64,000 bases of DNA from JBGTLU01 sp041743935 (lineage in GTDB: Bacteria; Bacteroidota; Bacteroidia; Sphingobacteriales; Sphingobacteriaceae), in the NCBI GenBank assembly GCA_041743935.1, contig JBGTLU010000018.1, forward strand, positions 3,960 to 67,959, in the 5' to 3' direction. Both the position numbers and the translations under genes were made by a program. The notes below the pieces were generated by a model. It was not told the origin of the DNA. It searched no databases and worked only from the letters and a program-made list of their open reading frames with translations. Shown piece by piece: positions 19,401 to 29,054 of the stretch (within the stretch, counting starts at the first letter, position 1; every line of letters begins with the position of its first letter).

Positions 19401-19957
19401 AAAGAATTAGTTCTTAAGTCCCAATCCTCTTTATTAATCTGATAAATAAAATTCAGGTTTTCCTTCTCGCCAAAATAAGCAACTGCTTGTTCGCTAATTT
19501 TTATTGCCCCTAATTTTTCAATGGCTTTTTGCGAACGAATATTGATGGCAGCAACATGTAATTGTACTTTATCTGCAAAACTAAACGCATGATCTAGCAT
19601 TAGTTTCTTGGTAGATTTATTTACCGCAGTTCCCCAAAACTTGCGGGCAAAAAACGTGTACCCAATGATGATGGTTTTGGTAGTTTCTTCCCAATCGTAG
19701 AATCGAGTGCTACCTGCTAACTCATTGCATGCCAAATCGTAAATTAAAAATGCGCCTTTACTTTGTATTGCCCCTTTAAAGAAATTCTCGAAAACAGGCA
19801 ATTGATAACGGTTTTTGCTGGGATGCTGTTCCCAAATCAATGGATCGGAAGCAACGATATAAAGAGCTTCAAAATCTTCTGAACGTAGCGGAACCAATTT
19901 CACCACCTCGTTTTGCAAAATGGGTTGTAAATCGGGCGATTGATTAGTTAAATTCAT
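19397..19957 (-). CDS. GNAT-family N-acetyltransferase (RimJ/RimL type)
   Basis: 186 residues with an Acetyltransf_3 layout: N-terminal VKLVPLRSEDFEALY, beta strands with GSTRFYDWEE, IIGYTFFARKFWGTAVNKSTKKLML where the acetyl-CoA pyrophosphate loop lies, then VAAINIRSQKAIEKLGA, characteristic of the RimJ/RimL-like branch. The substrate (protein N-terminus or small amine) is not deducible. It is convergent with ispF and 15 bp downstream of the gamma-glutamyltransferase gene, so it may be cotranscribed with it. Confidence 0.85.
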   Translation of the reverse strand: MNLTNQSPDLQPILQNEVVKLVPLRSEDFEALYIVASDPLIWEQHPSKNRYQLPVFENFFKGAIQSKGAFLIYDLACNELAGSTRFYDWEETTKTIIIGYTFFARKFWGTAVNKSTKKLMLDHAFSFADKVQLHVAAINIRSQKAIEKLGAIKISEQAVAYFGEKENLNFIYQINKEDWDLRTNSF

Positions 19958-19972
19958 AGTTTACACATACAA

Positions 19973-21814
19973 TCACCAACCAATACCATAATCTTCGCCG
20001 TGGTTGCTAGATCCTCCCCAAAAACTTTTATTTACCCAATCAAAATAAATAGCATTGATAGGTCCCGAAGTTCTGTCTTGGAAACTAAGTGTGTAACCCA
20101 TTTTCATCAACTCCCTGCGAACCCACAATGGTGTTTCGGAGTTAACCAAAAGGTTCCCAATCTTGGGTTTACGGTCTTCGCCGCCAAGAGATAAATAAAA
20201 CTGATAGGAATTGAAGTTTGCTGCTTCGGCAGCTTCTTGTACATTCATGCCAAATTCTACCATGTTCAAGAAAAATTGCAGTAAGTTTTGGTCTTGGGTA
20301 TCGCCACCTTGAACTGCAAAAGAGATAAACGGTTTGCCATCTTTTAATGCCATGGTTGGCGTGAGGGTAACTCTTGGTCGTTTGCCCGGAGCAATAACGT
20401 TGTATGGATTCAACACAGAATCTAACACAAAACTTTGCAAACGTTGACTTAAACCAACACCGGTATTGCCAGCAATTACCGCCGGATTCCATCCTCCGCT
20501 GGGGGTGATGGAAACTACCCATCCGTCCTTATCGGCCGCTTGAATAGTGGTGGTACCTGCCCAAACTTGTGCCATGTATTCGGGGCTAAGAGTATTATTT
20601 GTGGCGGTTAAACTATCTTCCCATCTACCTAAAAAATGCAAGAAGGGATGTTTCTCCCCGATGAACGGATATGGGTCGCCGGGTAAAGTTTTAGAATTGG
20701 ATTTTTCTAATTCTATTAGCTTTGCTCGCTCTTTTGCATAGGCTTTAGATAACAAGGCATTCATTGGGGCAGTAGGAGAAAAAGCCGGGTCTCCATAATA
20801 AAAGTCTCGATCTGCAAAGGCCAAATTGGTGGCTTGATTTACTACGTTTATGTAGCGGGATGAATTGTAACCCATTCCTTTCAAATCAAAATTTTCTAAA
20901 ATATTTAAGGCTTGCAAAAGCATGGGTCCTTGTGTCCATTGATCGAGTTTATAAACATCAATCCCTTTATAATTCACCTGTAAAGGTTCTTCAATTTTTA
21001 CACGCCAATTTGCCAAATCATTTAGGGTGATTAATCCGCCTTGCTCAGCGGTGCCTCGTACCAATTCTTGTGCTATATCTCCTTTGTAGAATCTATCGTA
21101 AGCAGCATATAAAGCTTCTTTGCGAGATTTACCTCTTTTTAGCGCCGCCTGCTCAGCATCTACCATTTTTTGTAAGGTCTGTAATAAATCTTTCTGAACA
21201 AAAATTTCACCGGCAACAGGGGCTTCTCTTTCTTTCCCTAAATGCGGTAGAAATACTGCTTTGGAATAAGGCCATCCTTTTAAACGGGCTTTTTCTCTTT
21301 CAAAAGCATTGGCAGTTTGTGCTTCAATGGGGTAACCGGCAGCTAATTGCATGGCAGGTGCAAGCACTTGTTTTAGGCTCATGGTGCCGTACTCTGCAAG
21401 AATGGTTATTAATCCGCCTACAGTACCGGGAGTTGTAGCTGCCAAGGGACCATATTGTGGAGGGTATTTCATCCCTTTATCCTTAAAAAACTCAGGAGTA
21501 GCTCCGCTTGGCGCAACCCCTAAAGCATTTATGCCAATTACTTTTCCGGTTTTAGGGTTATAAATTAAAGCTTGTGTTTCGCCTCCCCAACTCAATACAT
21601 CCCACATGGTGCAGGTTGCTGCCAACATGGCACAAGAAGCATCAATGGCATTTCCACCCTGATTAAAAATCATGGCTCCTGCAGTTGCAGCAAGCGGTTT
21701 TCCGGTAATTGCCATCCAATTTTTGCCGTGTAGTACGGGTTTTTGGGTAGTTTGGGCGCTGCCTGATATAGCTATTATTAGGCATATAAAAACACTTAAA
21801 ATTTTCTTTTTCAT
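19973..21814 (-). CDS. Gamma-glutamyltransferase family protein
   Basis: 613-residue Ntn-hydrolase with signal peptide (cut near GSAQT), so exported to the periplasm. Family members hydrolyse or transfer gamma-glutamyl groups after autocleavage before a Thr. The N-terminal chain shows GGNAIDASCAMLAA and PGTVGGL. The likely cleavage site is in WAGTTTIQAADKDG (about 420-430), and the PSGGWNPAVIAGNTGVGL loop and TLTPTMALKDGKP follow. The QGGDTQDQ segment is the form seen in distant GGT homologues, so true glutathione activity is not assured. Confidence 0.85.
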   Translation of the reverse strand: MKKKILSVFICLIIAISGSAQTTQKPVLHGKNWMAITGKPLAATAGAMIFNQGGNAIDASCAMLAATCTMWDVLSWGGETQALIYNPKTGKVIGINALGVAPSGATPEFFKDKGMKYPPQYGPLAATTPGTVGGLITILAEYGTMSLKQVLAPAMQLAAGYPIEAQTANAFEREKARLKGWPYSKAVFLPHLGKEREAPVAGEIFVQKDLLQTLQKMVDAEQAALKRGKSRKEALYAAYDRFYKGDIAQELVRGTAEQGGLITLNDLANWRVKIEEPLQVNYKGIDVYKLDQWTQGPMLLQALNILENFDLKGMGYNSSRYINVVNQATNLAFADRDFYYGDPAFSPTAPMNALLSKAYAKERAKLIELEKSNSKTLPGDPYPFIGEKHPFLHFLGRWEDSLTATNNTLSPEYMAQVWAGTTTIQAADKDGWVVSITPSGGWNPAVIAGNTGVGLSQRLQSFVLDSVLNPYNVIAPGKRPRVTLTPTMALKDGKPFISFAVQGGDTQDQNLLQFFLNMVEFGMNVQEAAEAANFNSYQFYLSLGGEDRKPKIGNLLVNSETPLWVRRELMKMGYTLSFQDRTSGPINAIYFDWVNKSFWGGSSNHGEDYGIGW

Positions 21815-21920
21815 CCTACTATTTAATAAAAACTAAATCTAAAAATTTCTGCTAAAAATATACTATAGCTTATTGGATAAATACTTCGAGATACACTCCA
21901 CAAAATTCTCCTGTATGTTT

Positions 21921-21928
21921 TACCTTTG
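21921..21928 (+). promoter_or_regulatory. Bacteroidota -7 box TACCTTTG overlapping mfd start
   Basis: TACCTTTG fits TAnnTTTG. A start site 4-9 bases downstream would fall at about 21932-21937, on top of the TTG codons at 21935 and 21938, so mfd may be read from a leaderless mRNA. Confidence 0.45.
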
Positions 21929-24900
21929 CAATGTTTGTTGTTAGATGAAATAATAAAGCGATACAGTTCGGATGAACGAACTCAACGCTTAGAGTCGTAT
22001 TTGCTGGAGCCTAAGGCTCGAATAAAAATTAAGGGGTTGGTGGGGTCATCATCTTCGGTGCTTCCTATTGCCCTTTCTGAAAATAGTAAGCATAGCCAGG
22101 TTTTTATTTTACCAACTTATGAGGAGGCTGCTTATTACCATACCGATCTGGAAAATTTGCGACAAAAGCCCGTTTTATTTTTTCCCGCATCCTTCAAAAA
22201 ATCATTTGAGATAACCCAAACAGATTCCAATCAGCTATTGCAAAGAGCGGAGGTACTAAGCGAACTGAATGAGCGAAATACCGAACGTTGGATTGTTACC
22301 TATTCTGAAGCCATTGCAGAAATGGTAATTGATAAAGAAACATTGCAAAAAAACACGCTGGAAATTCAAATAAACACCAAATTAAGTATTGATTTTATTC
22401 AGGAGTTTTTAACTGAATTTGGATTCGAACGAACCGATTTTGTGTACCAAGCAGGGCAATTTTCTATTCGTGGTGGAATTGTAGATATTTTTTCATTCTC
22501 TCACGATGAACCTTATAGAATTGAATTTTTTGGAGATACGATTGAAAGCATCCGCACATTTGATATCGTTGACCAATTATCTACCAAAAACATACATCAC
22601 ATACACATTGTGCCCAATGTGCAAACCGGGTTGATGGGAAATGAAAAAGTTTCTTTCTTCGATTTTTTACATATAGATTCTATTTTGTGGATGAATGATC
22701 TGCAATTTTCTTTAGATGTTATTGAAAAAGGCATAAAAAAAGCAAAAAAACATTGGGATGAAATTCCTAATGCAGATAAGCAACTAAACCCCGATTGGCA
22801 AAGCCCAGAGCAACTATTTGATGAAAAAGACAAAATAAAAAGTCGGGTTTTAGATTTTTCGGTAATTGAGTTTGGCAAACAATTTATGCTGCCTTCATCC
22901 AAAGAATTAGATTACGAAATAAAACCACAACCTTCTTTTAATAAAGATTTTACCTTACTACAAAAAAACTTATCGGATAATACTTCGGCAAAATTTCAGA
23001 ACTATTTATTTGCCGAAATGCCAAAACAGTTGGAAAGACTCTACAGTATTTTCGAAGATTTAGGTAAAAAAGAAAATACACCTGTCGTAGAATTTACTCC
23101 AATTCCAATTGGTATTAGAGAAGGTTTCATCGACCCAAAACTAAAAATTGCTTGTTATACCGATCATCAGATTTTCGATCGTTTTTATAAATACAAATAC
23201 CGCAAAAATTATAGTGCCTCACAGGCCATCACCCTAAAAGAATTAAGGGATTTAAAACCGGGAGATTTTGTAACCCACATAGACCACGGAATTGGGAAAT
23301 ATGCCGGTCTGGAAAAAATTGAAGTAAATGGTAAACTCCAAGAAGCTATCCGTTTAGTTTATGCCGGTAATGATTTGTTATATGTAAACATCAACTCATT
23401 AAATCGTATTTCTAAATATTCTGGCAAGGATGGCACCGAGCCAAAGATGAATAAACTGGGCACAGATACTTGGAATAAATTAAAATCCTCAACCAAGAAA
23501 AAAGTAAAAGATATAGCCCGAGATCTGATAAAATTGTATGCCAAACGCAAAGCTAAAGAAGGTTTTGCCTACACACCCGATACGTATTTACAAACAGAAT
23601 TAGAGGCTTCTTTTATTTATGAAGATACCCCCGACCAAGTAAAAGCTACCGTAGATTTTAAGAAAGACATGGAAGCACCGCACCCCATGGACCGATTGGT
23701 TTGCGGAGATGTTGGTTTTGGCAAAACCGAAATTGCCGTGCGCGCAGCGTTTAAAGCCGTTACCGACAGCAAACAAGTAGCCGTATTGGTGCCTACAACC
23801 ATCTTAGCTTTACAACATTATAAAACCTTTAAAGAGCGATTAAAAGATTTTCCTTGTAACATCGAATACGTAAGCAGGTTCAGAACATCCAAACAAATTA
23901 AAGAAACCGTGCAGCGCCTTGCCGAAGGCAAAGTGGATATCATCATCGGGACACATCGTCTGGTGAGTAAGGATGTAAAATTTAAAAATTTAGGCTTATT
24001 GATTATTGATGAAGAGCAAAAATTTGGCGTAAGCACCAAAGAGAAACTAAAATCCCTAAGAGTAAATATTGATACCTTAACCCTAACGGCAACTCCCATT
24101 CCAAGAACTTTGCATTTTTCTTTAATGGGTGCCAGAGATTTATCCATCATCAGTACTCCGCCTCCAAACAGGCAACCTGTTACTACTGAATTACATGTTT
24201 TCAACGAAAAATTAATAAAAGAAGCCATTGAATATGAAGTGGACAGAGGTGGGCAAGTGTTTTTTGTGCACAATCGGGTTAAAGATATCTTCGAAGTTGC
24301 CGGATTAGTAAAAAAATTATGTCCTGATGTGCGCGTTTGTATTGGTCACGGACAAATGGAAGGCGATGCTTTAGAAGACGTGATGCAAGATTTTATCGAA
24401 CATAAATACGATGTGCTGGTAGCCACAACCATTATAGAATCGGGCTTGGATATTAGTAATGCCAATACCATTTTTATCAATCAAGCGCAAAATTTTGGGT
24501 TGAGTGATTTACACCAAATGCGTGGCAGAGTTGGGCGCTCCAACACCAAATCCTTTTGTTATTTACTTAGTCCGCCGTTGAGCACCCTCACCCCTGAAGC
24601 AAGAAAAAGATTAAGCGCAATCGAAGAATTTTCGGATTTAGGTAGTGGTTTTAACATTGCCATGCGAGATTTAGACATACGTGGTGCTGGCAATTTATTA
24701 GGTGCCGAGCAAAGTGGATTTATTGCCGAAATTGGCTTTGAAATGTATCATAAAATTTTAGATGAAGCGATACAAGAATTGAAAGAAGAAGAATTCTCAG
24801 ATATTTTTGCGGATGATAAAGAAAATACTCGTCCGTTTGTACACTTTACTCAAGTAGATACCGATTTAGAAATGCTTATTCCGGATGAATACGTGAGTAA

Positions 24901-25309
24901 CATTACCGAGCGATATAATTTATATACCGAGTTAAGTAAGGTTGAAAACGAAGAAGAATTGCAACTTTTTGCACAAAAACTCATCGACCGATTTGGGCCG
25001 CTTCCTAAACAAGTAATGATTTTATTAAGCGTTATGCGCATGCAATGGAAGGGGAAAGCAGTAGGATTTGAGAAAATCTCTTTCAAAAACAGGGTGTTGA
25101 GAGGCTCCTTTGTTGCCAATCAGCAATCAAAATATTTCGAAACACCGCAATTCATGCATATTTTAAGGTACGTGCAGCAACATCCGCGAAGCGCCAAAAT
25201 GAAAGAAGGCAAAAATGCGCTAACCGTCAGTTTTTCGGATATTTACTCGGTAGATGATGCAGTAAAAGTGTTGGATGAATTGAAGTTGAATAATACGACG
25301 GAGAAATAG
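21926..25309 (+). CDS. mfd: Transcription-repair coupling factor Mfd
   Basis: 1127 residues. Mfd releases RNA polymerase stalled at DNA lesions and recruits UvrA. UvrB-like N-terminal region (about 1-350), RNAP-interacting CarD-like domain (about 440-530, LKPGDFVTHIDHGIGKYAGL), then an SF2 translocase with Walker A GDVGFGKTE, DEEQ box IIDEEQKFGV, LTATPIPRTL, the HQMRGRVGRS motif and the TRCF C-terminal domain. No in-frame ATG exists near the start. The ATG at 21931 is in another frame. TTG at 21926, 21935 or 21938 must serve, and the -7 box favours the later two. Confidence 0.93.
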   Translation: MQCLLLDEIIKRYSSDERTQRLESYLLEPKARIKIKGLVGSSSSVLPIALSENSKHSQVFILPTYEEAAYYHTDLENLRQKPVLFFPASFKKSFEITQTDSNQLLQRAEVLSELNERNTERWIVTYSEAIAEMVIDKETLQKNTLEIQINTKLSIDFIQEFLTEFGFERTDFVYQAGQFSIRGGIVDIFSFSHDEPYRIEFFGDTIESIRTFDIVDQLSTKNIHHIHIVPNVQTGLMGNEKVSFFDFLHIDSILWMNDLQFSLDVIEKGIKKAKKHWDEIPNADKQLNPDWQSPEQLFDEKDKIKSRVLDFSVIEFGKQFMLPSSKELDYEIKPQPSFNKDFTLLQKNLSDNTSAKFQNYLFAEMPKQLERLYSIFEDLGKKENTPVVEFTPIPIGIREGFIDPKLKIACYTDHQIFDRFYKYKYRKNYSASQAITLKELRDLKPGDFVTHIDHGIGKYAGLEKIEVNGKLQEAIRLVYAGNDLLYVNINSLNRISKYSGKDGTEPKMNKLGTDTWNKLKSSTKKKVKDIARDLIKLYAKRKAKEGFAYTPDTYLQTELEASFIYEDTPDQVKATVDFKKDMEAPHPMDRLVCGDVGFGKTEIAVRAAFKAVTDSKQVAVLVPTTILALQHYKTFKERLKDFPCNIEYVSRFRTSKQIKETVQRLAEGKVDIIIGTHRLVSKDVKFKNLGLLIIDEEQKFGVSTKEKLKSLRVNIDTLTLTATPIPRTLHFSLMGARDLSIISTPPPNRQPVTTELHVFNEKLIKEAIEYEVDRGGQVFFVHNRVKDIFEVAGLVKKLCPDVRVCIGHGQMEGDALEDVMQDFIEHKYDVLVATTIIESGLDISNANTIFINQAQNFGLSDLHQMRGRVGRSNTKSFCYLLSPPLSTLTPEARKRLSAIEEFSDLGSGFNIAMRDLDIRGAGNLLGAEQSGFIAEIGFEMYHKILDEAIQELKEEEFSDIFADDKENTRPFVHFTQVDTDLEMLIPDEYVSNITERYNLYTELSKVENEEELQLFAQKLIDRFGPLPKQVMILLSVMRMQWKGKAVGFEKISFKNRVLRGSFVANQQSKYFETPQFMHILRYVQQHPRSAKMKEGKNALTVSFSDIYSVDDAVKVLDELKLNNTTEK

Positions 25310-25397
25310 TTTACTACTAAAAGTCTCCTACATTTATCGTCATTGCTGTGACGGGTTGGGGTTGTGTCGTTTCTATCCATGTAATGAAAGTTCTTCT

Positions 25398-25676
25398 GTC
25401 GTACTGAATTTATTTTAGTATCTCTCCGTAGTATAAGTGTGAAAAAAACAAATCAAGTTACTGAACTCAATCCTCCCCTTGATAGATGCCGAAACAAGTT
25501 CGGGATGTCATTTAAAATACAGTCATACTGAATTTATTTCAGTATCTCTCAGAAGTATAAGTGCCAAAAAAACAAATCAAGTTACTGAACTCAATACCCT
25601 CCCTTGTTAGATGCCGAAACAAGTTCGGCATGACATTTAAAATACAGTCATCCTGAACTTGTTTCAGGAACTCTCC
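25398..25676. repeat. Tandem 124-bp palindromic repeat, two and a part copies
   Basis: Copy 1 is 25398-25521, copy 2 is 25522-25646 and a third partial copy is 25647-25676. Each copy holds short inverted repeats (ACTGAATTTATTTCAGT-type and GCCGAAACAAGTTCGGC), an A-rich spacer and AAATCAAGTTACTGAACTCAA. The partial copy reads CCTGAACTTGTTTCAGG. This is a REP-like intergenic element. It fills most of the 432 bp between mfd and fabI; no gene is seen there. Confidence 0.8.
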
Positions 25677-25741
25677 ATGATAAATCGAAAGTATTATTAA
25701 AAGCAAATTAGCATTACAAATCAGTAAACTATTAACCGAAA

Positions 25742-26563
25742 CTACCCCTCCATTCGCTCAATAACCTCCTGGGTAACACCGGTGAAAGAAAATCCACCAT
25801 CGTGAAACAAGTTTTGCATGGTAACCATTTTGGTATAATCGGAAAAAAGCGTCACACAATAATCTGCACAAGCTTCGCCGCTAGCGTTACCAAGGGGCGA
25901 CATTTTTTCGGCATAATTTAAAAACCCGTCAAAACCTTTTACTCCCGAACCAGCCGTAGTTCTAGTTGGCGATTGCGAAACGGTATTTACTCTTATTTTT
26001 TTCTGCACGCCTAAATGATAACCAAAACTTCTGGTAATGCTTTCAAGTAAGGCTTTAGCATCTGCCATGTCGTTATAATCTGGGAAAACACGTTGTGCTG
26101 CTATGTAAGTTAAAGCAACTACAGAGCCCCAATCGTTTATAGAATCTGTTTTTTGAGCTACTTGCAAAACGCGGTGTAATGACATAGCCGAAATATCAAA
26201 TCCCTTATGCATAAAATCATAATCTGCTTCGGTGTAATGCTTGCCTTTACGCACATTCATGCTCATGCCCACAGAGTGTAAAACAAAATCAACCTTAGAA
26301 CCAAAATGCTCTTTCGATTTTTCGAAAAGATTGGTTAATTCTTCCATGTTAGTTACATCTGCCGGAATAACAGGGGCATTACAATGTTCTGCCAGTTTGT
26401 TTATGGCTCCCATGCGTAAGGCAATTGGGGCATTGGTTAGTACCAACTGAGCACCTTCTGCATGGCATTTAACTGCTGTTTTCCATGCGATGGAGTTCTC
26501 ATCCAAAGCGCCAAAAATAATCCCTTTTTTACCTTTTAATAATTGATGACTTGGTGTTGACAT
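25742..26563 (-). CDS. fabI: Enoyl-ACP reductase FabI
   Basis: 273-residue NADH-dependent enoyl-[acyl-carrier-protein] reductase of the SDR superfamily, catalysing the last reduction of each fatty-acid elongation cycle. N-terminal GKKGIIFGALDENSIAW is the FabI form of the nucleotide-binding site, VDFVLHSVGMS follows, and the catalytic pair is in LTYIAA and YNDMADAK (Tyr and Lys seven residues apart). The C-terminus has NLFHDGGFSFTGV. A good promoter precedes it. Monocistronic. Confidence 0.94.
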   Translation of the reverse strand: MSTPSHQLLKGKKGIIFGALDENSIAWKTAVKCHAEGAQLVLTNAPIALRMGAINKLAEHCNAPVIPADVTNMEELTNLFEKSKEHFGSKVDFVLHSVGMSMNVRKGKHYTEADYDFMHKGFDISAMSLHRVLQVAQKTDSINDWGSVVALTYIAAQRVFPDYNDMADAKALLESITRSFGYHLGVQKKIRVNTVSQSPTRTTAGSGVKGFDGFLNYAEKMSPLGNASGEACADYCVTLFSDYTKMVTMQNLFHDGGFSFTGVTQEVIERMEG

Positions 26564-26585
26564 GTCGATTAAAATTGATTTGGCT

Positions 26586-26614
26586 CAAATATAATATTCT
26601 ATTTAAAATGACAA
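26586..26614 (-). promoter_or_regulatory. fabI promoter
   Basis: On the minus strand TTG (26612-26614) is followed after 18 bases by TATATTTG (26586-26593), matching the Bacteroidota TTG/TAnnTTTG pattern. The -7 box ends 23 bases before the fabI ATG. Confidence 0.6.
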
Positions 26615-26655
26615 TAAGAATAAGTTTACACAAGCTTAAATTAGAGTAAGATTTT

Positions 26656-28143
26656 TTACTTCTTTCCAATTCGTTCTAAACCAGCATTGGCGCGGTTATC
26701 AAAAATATCTTTGTACTCATGTCCGCGCATGCCTAAACATTTGCGATAATAAATGCGAGCATTATTAAAATCTTTGGCTCGCTCGTATATACCAGCTGCA
26801 CGCAATGCGGCATTGGCAGAAAAATAAAACTTTGTGTTTTCTCCGCGTTCTATGGTTTCATCGTAATATCCGATGGCAATGGTAGATTTATTTTGCGCTT
26901 CGGCAATTTGACCTAATCGGTAAGTAAACTCCAATTTATCTTTTTCAGTTCTAAAATCCTCCAATTTTTTATTCTCTAAAAATCGTAAGGCTTTATCATA
27001 AAAGCCTCCATCGTAAGCTAAACGGGCATTCAATAAAAATAAATCTGGCAAGGTACCAGAGTTTGCTTCGGCTAGGGCTTGTTTATCTCTATCTACTTCG
27101 GCTGTGCCTGTAGATTTTACTAAATTTAATTGTTTGCGATAAGCATCTACATTTCCGCTTAGTAAAAACTGCCAACCAATACGTAACTGAGCATCTTTTA
27201 TGTAATTTGTAGATTTTGCATTGCTGATGTAGGTTCTAAAATATGTAGATGCATCGCCATCTCCACGATTGAGTTTTGCTACTCCCAATAAATAATCCAG
27301 ATAAGGATAACTAGCATATTGGACTCCTTTGGGGCGGTTTAATAATAGATTAATTGCCTCATTCCCTTTGCCCGAGCGAGATGCAACATACGACATGATG
27401 TAAGTTTTCAATAAACTTTTATCGTCCACTGGGCGCATGTACGAAAGCATTTTAGAGTAAGCATTGGCATCGGTTAAAATATCAAACTGAACGAAACAAA
27501 TGTAAAATGCGGTTTCGTCGTACCAAATGGCATGTGCAGAACCGGGTAATTTTTTAATGGCATCTTCCAGCAATCGTATTCCTTTATTACTATCTCCACT
27601 CACCCCAATAAAGGTTTTTACCAAGCCTCTTACATTGCTGGGTAAAGCACCCAAAATGGCATTCATCACCCCTAAACTTTTATTATTAGGTAAAAAATTG
27701 GGGTAAAGTTTGTTGTTTTCGGTTAAGAGATTAAAGGCATTTTTTATTTCGCGAGCGGAGGTAAAATAATCACCGAATCTTCCTCGGCTAATTGCCCATT
27801 GCAAATTAATTTCGGCTAGGATAAACCGGTAATAAGGGGAATTTTTGCTCTCGCTTTCGATGCGCTTAATGCGAGCATCTTTGTTTGCTTTTAATCGATT
27901 AAAATCTGATTTACTTTCTGATGTGAAAATGGTGAAAAAATCGATGTAGTTCTCTAATAAAACCGTAATGGCATTCTCAGGATTAGCTTTTTTCTCCGCA
28001 TCAATTAGCTTTTTCCCTTCCTCTAAACGAAGTGCAATGATGTGTTGGTAGGCATTTTTACAATTCTCATTAAAATCAAAGGAAGCAAAAGTGAATTGCG
28101 TGCTAGATAAACTGAAAATAAGCAGGAAGATGTATTTTTTCAT
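26656..28143 (-). CDS. Secreted TPR-rich protein
   Basis: 495 residues from the Met that opens a good signal peptide (MKKYIFLLIFSLSS, cut near TFASF). A start ten codons earlier would bury it. The mature part is all helical with degenerate TPR units, clearest near the C-terminus (YDKALRFLENKK, AIGYYDETIERGEN, FNNARIYYRKCLG). It probably acts as a periplasmic scaffold. Partners are unknown. Similar single-copy TPR proteins are common in Bacteroidota and are annotated only as tetratricopeptide proteins. Confidence 0.75.
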   Translation of the reverse strand: MKKYIFLLIFSLSSTQFTFASFDFNENCKNAYQHIIALRLEEGKKLIDAEKKANPENAITVLLENYIDFFTIFTSESKSDFNRLKANKDARIKRIESESKNSPYYRFILAEINLQWAISRGRFGDYFTSAREIKNAFNLLTENNKLYPNFLPNNKSLGVMNAILGALPSNVRGLVKTFIGVSGDSNKGIRLLEDAIKKLPGSAHAIWYDETAFYICFVQFDILTDANAYSKMLSYMRPVDDKSLLKTYIMSYVASRSGKGNEAINLLLNRPKGVQYASYPYLDYLLGVAKLNRGDGDASTYFRTYISNAKSTNYIKDAQLRIGWQFLLSGNVDAYRKQLNLVKSTGTAEVDRDKQALAEANSGTLPDLFLLNARLAYDGGFYDKALRFLENKKLEDFRTEKDKLEFTYRLGQIAEAQNKSTIAIGYYDETIERGENTKFYFSANAALRAAGIYERAKDFNNARIYYRKCLGMRGHEYKDIFDNRANAGLERIGKK

Positions 28144-28170
28144 GTTTGGTAAGTGTTGTGGGTTGCGAAT

Positions 28171-28193
28171 CATCCTTCGACTAGCTCAGGATG
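28171..28193. repeat. Short palindromic REP-like fragment
   Basis: CATCCT (28171-28176) and AGGATG (28188-28193) flank TCGACTAGCTC, resembling the tail of the palindromic elements at 25398-25676. Confidence 0.35.
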
Positions 28194-28233
28194 ACAAAAT
28201 ACTAACTTCAGACATCCATCCCCAAAAAACAAA

Positions 28234-28271
28234 AATCCCCGTAAACTTAACGAATAAAGCTTACAGGGATT
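28234..28271 (-). terminator. Terminator after zinc-ribbon gene
   Basis: On the minus strand a 15-bp stem (AATCCCTGTAAGCTT with AAGTTTACGGGGATT, two G-U pairs) is followed by TTTGTTTTTT. Located 19 bases past the stop codon of the gene at 28290. Confidence 0.75.
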
Positions 28272-28289
28272 GTATAATATGCGAATTGT

Positions 28290-29036
28290 TTATGCTTCTA
28301 CGCTATCTGCTGCTGCAAATAACTCATCAATTACGATTCTGCCGCAATGCTCACAAACGATTATTTTTTTACGTTGGCGAATATCCATTTGGCGTTGTGG
28401 TGGTATTTTATTGAAACAACCAGAACAAGAATCGCGCTCAATGGTAACCACTGCCAAGCCATTTACAAAGTTTTGGCGTAAACGGCGGTAAGCCATTAAT
28501 AAGCGTGGTTCAATGTGGTTTGCTTGTTCGTCGGCATGTTTATTTAACTCATCCTCTTCTTTTTGGGTTTCGGCAGCTATGCTATCTAACTCGGCTTTCT
28601 TATTTTCTAAATCTTTGCTACGCTCTGTCAAGGTTTGTTCGGTTTCTTCCAACAAGGTTTTTTTGGTACCGATTTCAAACGTATGCTCTTTGATGCGTTT
28701 CTCGTTTACCTGAATATCTAAGCCTTGAATTTCTATTTCTTTGGCTAAAGCTTCAAACTCACGATTGTTTTTTACGTTGTTTTGCTGGCCTTCGTATTTC
28801 TTAATTAAAGCTTGCGATTCTTTGATGTTTATTTTGCGAGTAGCAATCATTTCATCCAACTCCTCGAGTTCACTTTTCAGTTTTTCGATGCGGGTGGTCA
28901 AACCGGTAACTTCATCCTCCAAATCGGCAACTTCCATGGGAAGTTCACCACGTACGGTACGGATTTTATCTACTTTGCTGTGAATGGTTTGTAATTCGTA
29001 AAGTGCTTTTAATTTTTGTTCAACACTTGCTTCCAT
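28290..29036 (-). CDS. C4 zinc-ribbon coiled-coil protein (CdsZ-like)
   Basis: 248 residues. A long antiparallel coiled coil (about 10-180, rich in Glu, Lys and Leu heptads) is followed by a C-terminal treble-clef/zinc-ribbon with CSGC and CEHC pairs (zf-RING_7). This is the architecture of the CT398/CdsZ family, conserved across Bacteroidota; chlamydial members have been linked to sigma-54 and type III secretion, but the role here is unknown. It lies 18 bp downstream of the NIF3-family gene on the same strand, a pairing that recurs in bacteria. Confidence 0.8.
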   Translation of the reverse strand: MEASVEQKLKALYELQTIHSKVDKIRTVRGELPMEVADLEDEVTGLTTRIEKLKSELEELDEMIATRKINIKESQALIKKYEGQQNNVKNNREFEALAKEIEIQGLDIQVNEKRIKEHTFEIGTKKTLLEETEQTLTERSKDLENKKAELDSIAAETQKEEDELNKHADEQANHIEPRLLMAYRRLRQNFVNGLAVVTIERDSCSGCFNKIPPQRQMDIRQRKKIIVCEHCGRIVIDELFAAADSVEA

Positions 29037-29054
29037 GCTTTGTATTTGAGGGTT

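Noticed and set aside
25398..25676. CRISPR array
   Set aside because: Units of 124 bp in direct contact with internal palindromes, no unique spacers of even length and no cas genes.
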